14,924 nucleotides of DNA from JAKQIM01 sp964633225 (GTDB lineage Bacteria > Chloroflexota > Anaerolineae > Anaerolineales > UBA4823): the NCBI GenBank assembly GCA_964633225.1, contig CAZWFQ010000076.1:1-14924 (forward strand), written 5' to 3'. Positions 5,795 through 13,297 of this stretch are shown piece after piece. Position 1 is the stretch's first letter. Every line of letters begins with the position of its first letter. Made by a program: the position numbers and the translations under genes. Below the pieces are notes generated by a model. That model was not told the origin of the DNA, searched no databases, and saw only the letters and a program-made list of their open reading frames with translations.

Positions 5795-7419
5795 ATACCC
5801 TCTACTACGGCGACAACCTCCCCATCCTGCGCAACCTCCCCTCCGCCTCGGTCGACCTCGTTTACCTCGACCCGCCCTTCAATTCCTCCCGCTCCTACAA
5901 CGTGCTATTCAAAGACGAATCCGGCGGCTCTTCCGATGCCCAGATCACCGCCTTCGACGACACCTGGCACTGGGGACCCTCCGCAGAACAGCTTTACGCC
6001 GACATCCTCCAGGCCAACCCCGGCGTCGTAGACGACCTGCTCGCCGCCCTGCGATCTGTCATCGGCGAGAACCAGATGCTCGCCTACCTGGTGATGATGG
6101 CCGCCCGCCTGGTGGAGCTGCACCGGGTACTTAAACCCACCGGCAGCCTCTACCTGCACTGCGACCCAACCGCCAGCCATTATCTGAAGATCGTGCTGGA
6201 CACGATCTTTGGCGTGCAGTTTTTTAGGAATGAGATTGTCTGGCAGCGTACAGCAGCCAAAGCTCTTATGACAAAGCGGCTGCCAAGCAATCATGACATT
6301 GTTTTATACTATACAAAGTCAGATGAATATGTTTGGAATAGTGATGCTGTTTTTCAGATATATGATCTGACAAACCTAGATGAAAAGACGGCTGGAAAGT
6401 ATCGATACCGAGACTCTGATGGTCGGATTTACCGTCTTGACAATTTGATTAATCCAAACCCAGACCGCCCTAATCTAACTTACGAATTCTTGGGAGTTAC
6501 AAAGGTTTGGAGATGGACACAACAACGTATGCAAGCGGCCTATGAAGCTGGTTTAGTTATTCAAACTAAGCCTGGCACAGTGCCACAGGTTAAACGTTAC
6601 CTTGACGAACAACGTGGAAAGCCAGTTGGGGATGTTTGGGTCGACATTCCCCCCATCAATTCCCAGGCTGCCGAGCGCCTGGGTTACCCCACCCAAAAAC
6701 CCCTCGCCCTGCTCGAGCGCATCCTGCAGGCCAGCTCCAACCCCGGCGACGTCGTGCTCGACCCCTTCTGCGGCTGCGGCACCGCCATCGCTGCCGCCCA
6801 AAAGCTCGGCCGCCAGTGGATTGGCATCGATATCACCTACCTCTCCATCAACCTGATCGAAAACCGCATGAAGGCCATGTTCCCCGAGGCCCAGTTCGAA
6901 GTCGTCGGCAAGCCGCAAGACCTGGCCAGCGCCCATGACCTGGCCCTGCGCGACCGCTACCAGTTCCAGTGGTGGGCCCTCTCCCTCATCGGCGCCAAGC
7001 CCCTGGGCGATGACCACACCGGGAAGGGCAAAAAAGGCGCCGACAAAGGTATTGACGGCGTCATCAACTACATCGACGACGCCAAACGCACCCTCAAGCG
7101 CGTCCTCGTCCAGGTCAAATCCGGCCACGTCAACAGCGCCACCATCCGCGACCTGCGCGGCGTGCTCCAGCGCGAAGCCTGCGAGATCGGCGTCCTGGTC
7201 ACCCTTGAGCCCCCCACCCGCGACATGATCACCGAAGCCTCCTCCGCCGGCTTCTACCAGTCCGAATTCTGGCAGCGCACCTACCCCCGCCTGCAGATCC
7301 TCACCATCGAGCAGCTCCTCGCCGGCGCCCCCGTCCAAATGCCCCCCGAAACCGGCACCTTCCTCGCCGCCCAGAAGATCAAGAAACAAGAAGGCACCCA
7401 GTCGAAGTTTATTGACTGA
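5791..7419 (+). CDS. beta-class DNA methyltransferase fused to a C-terminal Mrr-like PD-(D/E)XK domain
   Basis: A 542-aa protein that should methylate adenine N6 or cytosine N4 in DNA using S-adenosylmethionine. The N-terminus holds catalytic motif IV, YLDPPFN (Asp27-Phe30). The cofactor motif I, VLDPFCGCGT (Asp324-Thr331), comes late, followed by GRQWIGIDI. This order, IV before I, defines the beta class, and the target-recognition region lies between. Residues about 395-530 form a second domain with GADKGIDG (Asp422) and VLVQVKSG (Gln441, Lys443), matching the Asp...Gln-x-Lys core of Mrr-type PD-(D/E)XK nucleases. It ends in a beta strand and a LTIEQLLAG helix. The protein could be a one-chain restriction-modification enzyme, or an orphan methyltransferase whose nuclease-like domain serves another role. 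Codons 151-284 are AT-rich (about 43% GC by hand count) between segments near 70%, suggesting exchange of the specificity region. The start matches the family N-terminus (MNTLYYGDNL). Confidence 0.9.
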   Translation: MNTLYYGDNLPILRNLPSASVDLVYLDPPFNSSRSYNVLFKDESGGSSDAQITAFDDTWHWGPSAEQLYADILQANPGVVDDLLAALRSVIGENQMLAYLVMMAARLVELHRVLKPTGSLYLHCDPTASHYLKIVLDTIFGVQFFRNEIVWQRTAAKALMTKRLPSNHDIVLYYTKSDEYVWNSDAVFQIYDLTNLDEKTAGKYRYRDSDGRIYRLDNLINPNPDRPNLTYEFLGVTKVWRWTQQRMQAAYEAGLVIQTKPGTVPQVKRYLDEQRGKPVGDVWVDIPPINSQAAERLGYPTQKPLALLERILQASSNPGDVVLDPFCGCGTAIAAAQKLGRQWIGIDITYLSINLIENRMKAMFPEAQFEVVGKPQDLASAHDLALRDRYQFQWWALSLIGAKPLGDDHTGKGKKGADKGIDGVINYIDDAKRTLKRVLVQVKSGHVNSATIRDLRGVLQREACEIGVLVTLEPPTRDMITEASSAGFYQSEFWQRTYPRLQILTIEQLLAGAPVQMPPETGTFLAAQKIKKQEGTQSKFID

Positions 7420-7462
7420 AATACAACCGCGCTTTCAGTGTTTTCCCCGCTTAAATCTACAG

Positions 7463-7468
7463 TATAAT
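7463..7468 (+). promoter_or_regulatory. -10 box (TATAAT) placed for a leaderless dinG transcript
   Basis: A perfect TATAAT ends seven bases before the DinG ATG at 7476, so transcription would begin at or next to the A of the start codon. The bases between are only C, which gives no ribosome-binding site. A clear -35 box is not visible at 16-18 bases upstream. Confidence 0.6.
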
Positions 7469-7475
7469 CCCCCCC

Positions 7476-10271
7476 ATGCCTTCTATCGTCGCCCTCGATA
7501 TCGAGACCACCGGCCTCGACCCCCAAGCCGACGCCATCATTGAGATCGGCGCCATTAAGTTTAACGGCAAGCGCGTCGAAGGGGAATGGTCCACCTTGAT
7601 CAACCCCGGTCGCCGCATTCCTCCCTTCGTCGTCCAGCTCACCGGCATCACCGACCAGATGGTGTCCGATGCCCCCACCCTGCGCTCCGTCCTCGCCGAC
7701 TTGAGCACCTTCGTCGGCGACGCCCCCGTCCTCGGCCACAACGTTGGCTTTGATCTCGCCTTCCTGCGCCGCGCCGGCATCCTGCAAGCCAACGAAGCCC
7801 TCGATTCCTACGAAATGGCCTCCGTCCTCCTCCCCACCGCCGGGCGCTATAACCTGGGTGCCCTCGGCCAGGCCCTTGGCGTGCCTCTCTCCGCCACCCA
7901 CCGTGCCCTCGATGACGCCCATGTCTCGCGCGCCATCTACCTGCGCATGTGCCAGATGGCCCTTGAAGTGCCCATCAACATCCTCGCCGAAATCGTCCGC
8001 CTGGGCGAAAACGTCGATTGGGCCGGTTACGGCGCCTTTTACGAAGCCCTGCGCGCCCGCTCCCGCGAAACCATCTCCCCCCGCCAGGTCCGCCAGGCCG
8101 CCTCCGGCCCCCTCTTCGACGGCTTCACCACCCGCAACCTCCCCCCCCTCAATCCCAGCCCCCAGCTAGCCCCCCTCAACACCGACGAGCTGGCCTCCAT
8201 CCTCGAACACGGCGGCGCCTTCTCCCGTCACTTCCCCGAATTCGAACAGCGCCCCCAGCAGATCGAAATGCTGCGCGCCGTGGCCGATGCCCTCTCCCAA
8301 AGCCGCCACCTCCTGGTAGAGGCCGGCACCGGCACCGGCAAAAGCTTCGCCTACCTCATCCCCGCCGCCTTCTGGGCCATGCAAAACGGCTCCCGCGTCG
8401 TCATCTCCACCAACACCATCAACCTGCAAGACCAACTCATCAACAAAGATATCCCCGACCTGCGCGCCGCCCTTGGCCTCGACCTGCATGCCGCCGTCAT
8501 GAAAGGCCGCGGCAATTACCTCTGCCCTCGCCGCCTTGAGAACCTGCGCCGCCGTGGCCCCCAAAATGCCGACGAAATGCGCGTCCTCGCCAAAGTCCTC
8601 GTCTGGCTCCAGACCACCGAAACCGGCGACCGCAACGAGATCACCCTCAACGGCCCCTCCGAGCGCGAGGTATGGAGCCGCATGTCCGCCGAAGACGACG
8701 CCTGCACCACCGACAACTGCCTCAAGCGCGACGGCATCTGCCCCTTCTACCGTGCCCGCATGGCCGCCCAGGCCGCCCACATCCTCATCGTCAACCATGC
8801 CCTGCTCCTTGCCGATGTCGCCACCGGCAACAAGGTCCTGCCCGAATACGATTACCTCATCGTAGACGAGGCCCACCACATGGAAGACGCCACCACCAAC
8901 GCCCTCAGCTTCCGCACCACCCAATCCGCCATCCAGCGCGCCCTGCACGAGCTGGGCGGCCCCAACGCTGGCATCCTCAAGTGGCTATACGAAACCCTCG
9001 CCGGCGTCCTCTCCCCATCCGATTTCGCCGCCATCAACCAGCTCATCCAACGCGCCACCGATTTCGCCTTCCATTTCGACAGCCTCGTCGATCAATTCTT
9101 CCGCTCCATTGACGAATTCCTCGTCGAGCAGCGCGAAGGCCGCCCCATGGGCAATTACGCCCACCAAGAGCGCATCCTGCCCGCCACCCGCACCCAGCCC
9201 GCCTGGGCCGAGGTCGAATCCGTCTGGGATGAAGCCGAGCGCCCCCTCAAACTGCTCATCGAAACCACCGGCGAGCTGCTCAGGATCCTTGGCGAGCTGA
9301 CCGATGCCCTGCCCGAAGCCAGCGACGAGCTGCGCGGCGCCTTCAGCAGCCTCTACCGCCGCCTGAACGAAATTGCCCTCAACCTCAACGGCCTCGTCTT
9401 CGAGCCCAACCCCGATGTCATCTACTGGGTCGAATCCAACCCCAACGGCCGCCAGATGTCCCTCAACGCCGCCCCCCTTCACATTGGCCCCCTCATGCAA
9501 AAGCACCTCTGGCATCAAAAAGAAGCCGTCATCATGACCTCCGCCACCCTCACCGCCGCCGGCGAGTTCGACTACCTGCGCGGCCGCCTCCAGGCCGAAG
9601 ATGCCTATGAGCTCGCCCTCGGCTCCCCCTTCGATTACGAATCCGCCACCTTGCTCTACATGGCCAACGACATCCCCGAGCCCTCCGATCGCCAGGGCCA
9701 CCAGCGCGCCGTAGAACAAGCCATCCTCAACCTCGCCAAAGCCACCGGCGGCCGTATGCTGGTCCTCTTCACCTCCTACGACCAGCTCAAGCGCACCTCC
9801 CAGGCCATCAGCCCCATCCTCGCCAAGCAAGAAATCCGCATCTACGAGCAAGGCGAAGGCGCCTCGGCCAACGCCCTGCTGGAGAACTTCCGCAGTGATA
9901 GCCGCGCCGTCCTCTTAGGCACCCGCGCCTTCTGGGAAGGCGTCGACGTCCCCGGCCAGGCCCTCTCTGTGCTCGTCATCGTCAAACTCCCCTTCGACGT
10001 CCCCTCCGACCCCATCATCGCCGCCCGCTCCGAAACCTTCGAAGACCCCTTCAACCAATACGCCCTCCCCGAAGCCATCCTGCGCTTCCGCCAGGGCTTC
10101 GGCCGCCTCATCCGCACCCAATCCGATCGCGGCATCGTCGCCGTGCTCGACCGCCGCATGCTCACCAAGCGCTACGGCCGCCTCTTCATCGAATCCCTGC
10201 CCACCTGCACCGTCAAAGTTGGCGCCCTCGCCGACCTCCCCCGTTCCGCCGTCAAATGGCTCAACTTATAA
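7476..10271 (+). CDS. dinG: DnaQ-DinG fusion: 3'-5' exonuclease domain plus Fe-S superfamily 2 DNA helicase
   Basis: A 931-aa DinG of the long type. Residues 1-165 are a DEDDh exonuclease: ALDIETTGL (Asp8, Glu10), HNVGFDLAF (Asp93) and HRALDD (His142, Asp147). The helicase part has Walker A AGTGTGKS (to Ser290), the Fe-S cluster cysteines Cys350, Cys410, Cys415 and Cys422, the DEAH box (Asp464-His467, VDEAHHMED), a MTSATL motif III region, and motif VI QGFGRLIR (873-880). All catalytic and cluster residues appear intact. DinG-family enzymes unwind DNA 5'-3' and clear R-loops, D-loops and replication-transcription conflicts. In the exonuclease-fused Gram-positive type the nuclease activity has been reported to dominate. 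It follows the methyltransferase gene after 56 bases with its own -10 box, and its stop abuts a strong terminator. A role in defence beside the methyltransferase is only speculation. Confidence 0.95.
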   Translation: MPSIVALDIETTGLDPQADAIIEIGAIKFNGKRVEGEWSTLINPGRRIPPFVVQLTGITDQMVSDAPTLRSVLADLSTFVGDAPVLGHNVGFDLAFLRRAGILQANEALDSYEMASVLLPTAGRYNLGALGQALGVPLSATHRALDDAHVSRAIYLRMCQMALEVPINILAEIVRLGENVDWAGYGAFYEALRARSRETISPRQVRQAASGPLFDGFTTRNLPPLNPSPQLAPLNTDELASILEHGGAFSRHFPEFEQRPQQIEMLRAVADALSQSRHLLVEAGTGTGKSFAYLIPAAFWAMQNGSRVVISTNTINLQDQLINKDIPDLRAALGLDLHAAVMKGRGNYLCPRRLENLRRRGPQNADEMRVLAKVLVWLQTTETGDRNEITLNGPSEREVWSRMSAEDDACTTDNCLKRDGICPFYRARMAAQAAHILIVNHALLLADVATGNKVLPEYDYLIVDEAHHMEDATTNALSFRTTQSAIQRALHELGGPNAGILKWLYETLAGVLSPSDFAAINQLIQRATDFAFHFDSLVDQFFRSIDEFLVEQREGRPMGNYAHQERILPATRTQPAWAEVESVWDEAERPLKLLIETTGELLRILGELTDALPEASDELRGAFSSLYRRLNEIALNLNGLVFEPNPDVIYWVESNPNGRQMSLNAAPLHIGPLMQKHLWHQKEAVIMTSATLTAAGEFDYLRGRLQAEDAYELALGSPFDYESATLLYMANDIPEPSDRQGHQRAVEQAILNLAKATGGRMLVLFTSYDQLKRTSQAISPILAKQEIRIYEQGEGASANALLENFRSDSRAVLLGTRAFWEGVDVPGQALSVLVIVKLPFDVPSDPIIAARSETFEDPFNQYALPEAILRFRQGFGRLIRTQSDRGIVAVLDRRMLTKRYGRLFIESLPTCTVKVGALADLPRSAVKWLNL

Positions 10272-10312
10272 AGCGGATCGGGTGGTGCCTCGCACCACCC
10301 GATCCGCTTTTT
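10271..10312. terminator. bidirectional intrinsic terminator between convergent genes
   Basis: A perfect 18-bp stem, AAGCGGATCGGGTGGTGC (10271-10288) with its complement (10292-10309) and a 3-base loop, is followed by a T run at 10308-10312. It starts on the last base of the dinG stop codon and ends four bases before the stop of the convergent kinase gene. On the minus strand the stem is followed by TTTAT, so it probably serves both directions, more strongly for dinG. Confidence 0.92.
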
Positions 10313-10315
10313 CGG

Positions 10316-11482
10316 CTAACCCTTCGCCGGCAAATAGATCGTAAACGTACTGCCTTCCCCCAGCTTGCTCGCCACCTCAATCCGCCCCCCGTGCTGTTCG
10401 ATCACCTGGCGGCAGATAGAAAGCCCCAGCCCCACCCCGCGGAACAGATGCCCCCCCACCTCGTCCAGGCGGAAGAAGCGCTCAAAAATGCGCCCCAGGG
10501 CCTCCTCCGGAATGCCCACCCCCTGGTCCTTCACCTCCACCCAAATCAACGGATCATGATGGTCAACCTCAACCCTCACCTCGCCCCCACCCGGGCTGAA
10601 CTTGATCGCATTATCCAAGATCGCCGTCAAGGCCCGTTCCAGGCTGCCCCGGTCACCCGCCGCCTTGGGCAGGTCAGCCGCCACCTTCAGTTGTAAATGG
10701 ACCTGGTGATGCTCGGCCCGCCCGCGCTGCTGCTCCACCGCCATCGTCACCAACGCCCCCATGTCCACCGGCTGCACATCGGTCAAGATCAGATCCATTT
10801 CTTGCAAAAAGAGGATATCGTTGGTCAACGAGATAATGTCTTGAATGTTATTCGCCACCGTATCCAGTGCCGAGTTCAGCGCCTCCCCTTGCAGCATCCC
10901 CTTGCGGATGAACTGCATAAATCCCCCCGCCGCCGTCAGCGGCGTGCGCAGCTCGTGCGCAATCGTGGTCAAAAACTCCTGCCGGGCATAATCCATCTCA
11001 GCCAACTGCTGGTAAGCTTCTGCCAGCTCGCGCGCCTTCAGGCGCAGCTCCTCAATCGCCAGGTCATCGTTCTGCCGCATGCGCCGGCTGATCTCGCGTA
11101 CCATCGCCAGCGACATGGTAGTGCTGCGTTCTAACAGCTTGGTAAAATCTTCCTTGCGGATCTCCAGCACCGTCACTGGCGTAACGGTGGTCACCGTTGC
11201 CGCCCGCGGCGCATTATGGATCAGTGCCATCTCGCCAAAAAAATCCCCCGCCCCCAGGTCTTTCATGTGCTTCTTCTCAAGGTTGGTCATCTCTTTGGTC
11301 ACCACAACCTTGCCATCGATGAGAATATAAAAAGTGCTCTCGCGTGCCCCCTCGCGGCACAGCATGGTCTCCGCTGGGTACTCGCGCACCTTGCCCACCG
11401 CCACCATCTCCTCAGCCTCATCCTCGCGGATGCCCGGAAAAGCGCGGCGCAAAATCTTGCGTGGGGACATATCATCGGGCAT
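10316..11482 (-). CDS. cytoplasmic sensor histidine kinase with N-terminal cyclic-nucleotide-binding domain
   Basis: A 388-aa protein without membrane segments. Residues about 12-125 are a CRP/PKA-type cyclic-nucleotide-binding domain. The phosphate-binding cassette FFGEMALIHNAPRAATV keeps the glycine-glutamate pair (Gly83, Glu84) and the arginine (Arg93) that contact the cyclic phosphate, so real cAMP or cGMP binding is plausible. A coiled-coil linker (about 135-168) leads to a HisKA H-box, FLTTIAHELRTP, with phosphoacceptor His176. The HATPase domain follows, with DNAIKFSPGGG (N box), VKDQGVGIPEEA (G1), IFERFFR (F box) and GVGLGLSI (G2). The start ATG at 11482 has AGGAG seven bases upstream. 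It follows rsmD by 17 bases and is the last gene of the right-hand operon. No response regulator is in view, so its output partner is unknown. Confidence 0.93.
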   Translation of the reverse strand: MPDDMSPRKILRRAFPGIREDEAEEMVAVGKVREYPAETMLCREGARESTFYILIDGKVVVTKEMTNLEKKHMKDLGAGDFFGEMALIHNAPRAATVTTVTPVTVLEIRKEDFTKLLERSTTMSLAMVREISRRMRQNDDLAIEELRLKARELAEAYQQLAEMDYARQEFLTTIAHELRTPLTAAGGFMQFIRKGMLQGEALNSALDTVANNIQDIISLTNDILFLQEMDLILTDVQPVDMGALVTMAVEQQRGRAEHHQVHLQLKVAADLPKAAGDRGSLERALTAILDNAIKFSPGGGEVRVEVDHHDPLIWVEVKDQGVGIPEEALGRIFERFFRLDEVGGHLFRGVGLGLSICRQVIEQHGGRIEVASKLGEGSTFTIYLPAKG

Positions 11483-11499
11483 AAGATTCTCCTGATATG

Positions 11500-12075
11500 C
11501 TAATTGTACAACCGTTCATAAAAAATCAACAAGGTGCTTCCATAATGGCGCCGGTCAAACTCCACCAGGTTGTGCAGCACATCCCCCCCCTCCAGGGCTT
11601 CCATCTCCACCGGGTGGATCTGCACCATCACCCAGGCATCCTCCGAAAGCAGCTCTGGGTGGGCATCCACTGCCAGCAGTGCCCGCTTCCACAACCCCTT
11701 ATACTGCGGCGGCGCAATGTACACGTAATCATACTTCCGCCCCGGGGCACGCTCCAAAAAAGCAAACGCATCCCCCTGCCACACTTGCGCCCCGGCTTCC
11801 AGGTCGGTAGCTTTCAAGTTAGCTCTCACCGTCGCCACTGGTTGGCGGTTCAAATCCACAAAGGTCACATGCGCCGCCCCGCGGCTCAACGCCTCAATCC
11901 CCACGCTGCCCGTGCCCGCGAACAAATCTAACATGCTCGCCTCTTGCACATCCGGGCCCAAGATATTGAACAAAGCCTCCCGCACCCGGTCAGTGATCGG
12001 GCGGGTGGTATCGCCAGGCACCGAGCGCAGCCTGCGTCCGCGCGCCGTCCCGCTGATCACGCGCAGCTCAGCCAT
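11500..12075 (-). CDS. rsmD: RsmD-type 16S rRNA guanine-N2 methyltransferase (variant catalytic motif)
   Basis: A 191-aa enzyme of the family that methylates G966 of 16S rRNA in the small subunit. The N-terminus has the diagnostic RVISGTARGRRL and TRPITDRVREALFNIL segments. SAM-binding motif I is MLDLFAGTGSVGIEALSRGA (residues 48-67), with VDLN as the acidic loop. Where RsmD normally has the catalytic DPPY motif, this protein reads YIAPPQYKG (Ala121-Tyr125), so the usual aspartate is alanine and a glutamine is inserted before the tyrosine. The codons are clean (GCG CCG CCG CAG TAT), so it is not an obvious sequencing slip. It may be a lineage-specific variant that still works, or a changed target. 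It lies 24 bases after the uroporphyrinogen-decarboxylase-family gene and 17 bases before the kinase, within the operon. Length is normal for the family. Confidence 0.88.
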   Translation of the reverse strand: MAELRVISGTARGRRLRSVPGDTTRPITDRVREALFNILGPDVQEASMLDLFAGTGSVGIEALSRGAAHVTFVDLNRQPVATVRANLKATDLEAGAQVWQGDAFAFLERAPGRKYDYVYIAPPQYKGLWKRALLAVDAHPELLSEDAWVMVQIHPVEMEALEGGDVLHNLVEFDRRHYGSTLLIFYERLYN

Positions 12076-12099
12076 TGCCGCCTGCCCCAGTCAAGCACT

Positions 12100-13125
12100 T
12101 CATGCCGCCCAACCGCCTTCCACGCTTTGCCGCGCCGCCCAAATATTGCCCCGTGGCGCCGTGATCGGCAGCACACAGCCCGTCCCCAAAATAAAGCGCT
12201 CCCCTCCTGTCGCCAAGAGAGCATCCTGCGCCTCTGCCACCACCTGCTCTGGCGTGCCCAACACCATCGTCCGCTCGCGCTGCAAGCCCCCACACAGCAC
12301 ACCCTGGTACTGCTGGCGTGCCTCCACCAAAGAGGGGAAGGTATCCCGGTCGTGCCAGTTGATGATCGAAAGCGGATAATCAACCATGCGCTCAAACATC
12401 ACATCGTTGCCGTGCAAGTGCAGCATATTCAGCCACAGCCTACCGGCTGGCTCCAGCACCTGCAAATCATACGCCCGCCCAAAATCCGCATATTCAGCTT
12501 CCGAAAGCAGCATATAACTGGCGTGCTGCACCGCATAGAACACCCCCGCAATCCCCGTTTCAACAGCCGCATCAATAAAACGCCGCGTGCTCTCGGCAAT
12601 TGTCCGCAAACCGGCATGCACCGCATCGGGGTAATGCCGCATGTGGGCCAACAATGTCTGCCCCCCGCACAGGTTCTTCGCTTGCGCCAGCGGGCTGAAG
12701 ATAGTTTGCAGCACCGGCGTCTGCGCTTTCATTTCCCCACATACCAGGCGCAGGCAGTCCAACTGCTGCCCCAGGCTGCCGGCATAAGGGTCCAGCACCG
12801 CCAAACGCAGCCAATCTCCCGGCGTTTGCACTGCCCGGCGCGTATTCTCACGCGTCCCCTCCGTTGACCCTCGCCAGGCATCTTCCACCCCCCAATCCCG
12901 CAGGCAAAACGAAGAAGCCGGCGTCACCTTCACCAGGTCAAAATCATACGCCCGCTGAAAATCCAGCGTCGCCGCCGCCAGCCCATCTGGGCTCTGGTCG
13001 TCAACCGGAAAATGCCGCCACAACGCCACCGGCGGGCGGTCCAACTTCCCCCCCGCCAGGCAAGCCTCAAGCCGTTCACGATGATTTAATCGACGCGCTG
13101 CCAAATCTCTTTCTCCAGGTTCCAA
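12100..13125 (-). CDS. uroporphyrinogen decarboxylase (URO-D) superfamily protein
   Basis: A 341-aa TIM-barrel protein of the URO-D superfamily, which holds true HemE and many corrinoid-dependent methyltransferases of the MtaA/CmuA kind. It begins with NHRERLEACLAG and DRPPVALWRHFP, the usual family opening. It has NMLHLHGND (possible metal ligands), INWHDRDT, VLCGGLQRE, and ends with FILGTGCVLPITAPRGN. The second Cys and the HxH pair could form a zinc site like the His/Cys/Cys site of methyltransferase members. It lacks the RQAGR loop of HemE, so porphyrin decarboxylation is unlikely to be its role. The start is uncertain: TTG at 13125 (assigned) or TTG at 13104, which has GGAG eight bases upstream; both overlap the end of the small gene before it. 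It follows the BchI-like ATPase region, hinting at a tetrapyrrole or corrinoid link, but the substrate is unknown. Confidence 0.85.
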   Translation of the reverse strand: MEPGERDLAARRLNHRERLEACLAGGKLDRPPVALWRHFPVDDQSPDGLAAATLDFQRAYDFDLVKVTPASSFCLRDWGVEDAWRGSTEGTRENTRRAVQTPGDWLRLAVLDPYAGSLGQQLDCLRLVCGEMKAQTPVLQTIFSPLAQAKNLCGGQTLLAHMRHYPDAVHAGLRTIAESTRRFIDAAVETGIAGVFYAVQHASYMLLSEAEYADFGRAYDLQVLEPAGRLWLNMLHLHGNDVMFERMVDYPLSIINWHDRDTFPSLVEARQQYQGVLCGGLQRERTMVLGTPEQVVAEAQDALLATGGERFILGTGCVLPITAPRGNIWAARQSVEGGWAA

Positions 13126-13285
13126 TCCCCTTGCGAAATTTCATTAATATGCCCCANNNNNNNNNNNNNNNNNNNNNNNNNNNNNNNNNNNNNNNNNNNN
13201 NNNNNNNNNNNNNNNNNNNNNNNNNNNNNNNNNNNNNNNNNNNNNNNNNNNNNNNNACCTTATAGATGTCTTTCTTGGGGCTCAT
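13086..13285 (-). CDS. small gene interrupted by assembly gap, unknown function
   Basis: A start is well supported at 13285: MSPKKDIYK is preceded by GGAGAG with a six-base spacer, and lies 12 bases after the ATPase stop. The gap then removes an unknown stretch. Beyond it, the frame reading GHINEISQGDWNLEKEIW and ending at TAA 13086-13088 looks like genuine protein (balanced charge, helix-forming). The frame that matches a literal 100-base gap gives a basic, unprotein-like tail to 13076. I take the first, which requires a true gap length with remainder 2 on division by three. The two ends could also belong to two different genes if the gap is long. I do not recognise the family. Confidence 0.5.
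13157..13256. other. assembly gap (100 N)
   Basis: A second run of exactly 100 N, inside the small gene between the BchI-like ATPase and the URO-D-family gene. It is a placeholder length. The missing sequence could range from a few bases to one or more genes. Confidence 0.99.
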
Positions 13286-13297
13286 CCCGTCTCTCCT

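Noticed and set aside
8985..9851. Long open frame (288 codons) on the minus strand inside dinG, and similar ones at 6553-7389 and 8166-8948
   Set aside because: They mirror C-ending codons of the real plus-strand genes, are dominated by Gly, Glu, Val and Ala runs, and match no family; dinG and the methyltransferase have intact motifs throughout.
11944..12867. Open frame of 307 codons on the plus strand opposite rsmD and the URO-D-family gene
   Set aside because: Composition is His/Arg/Pro/Gln-rich and lacks any recognisable motif; it is the shadow of two clear minus-strand genes.
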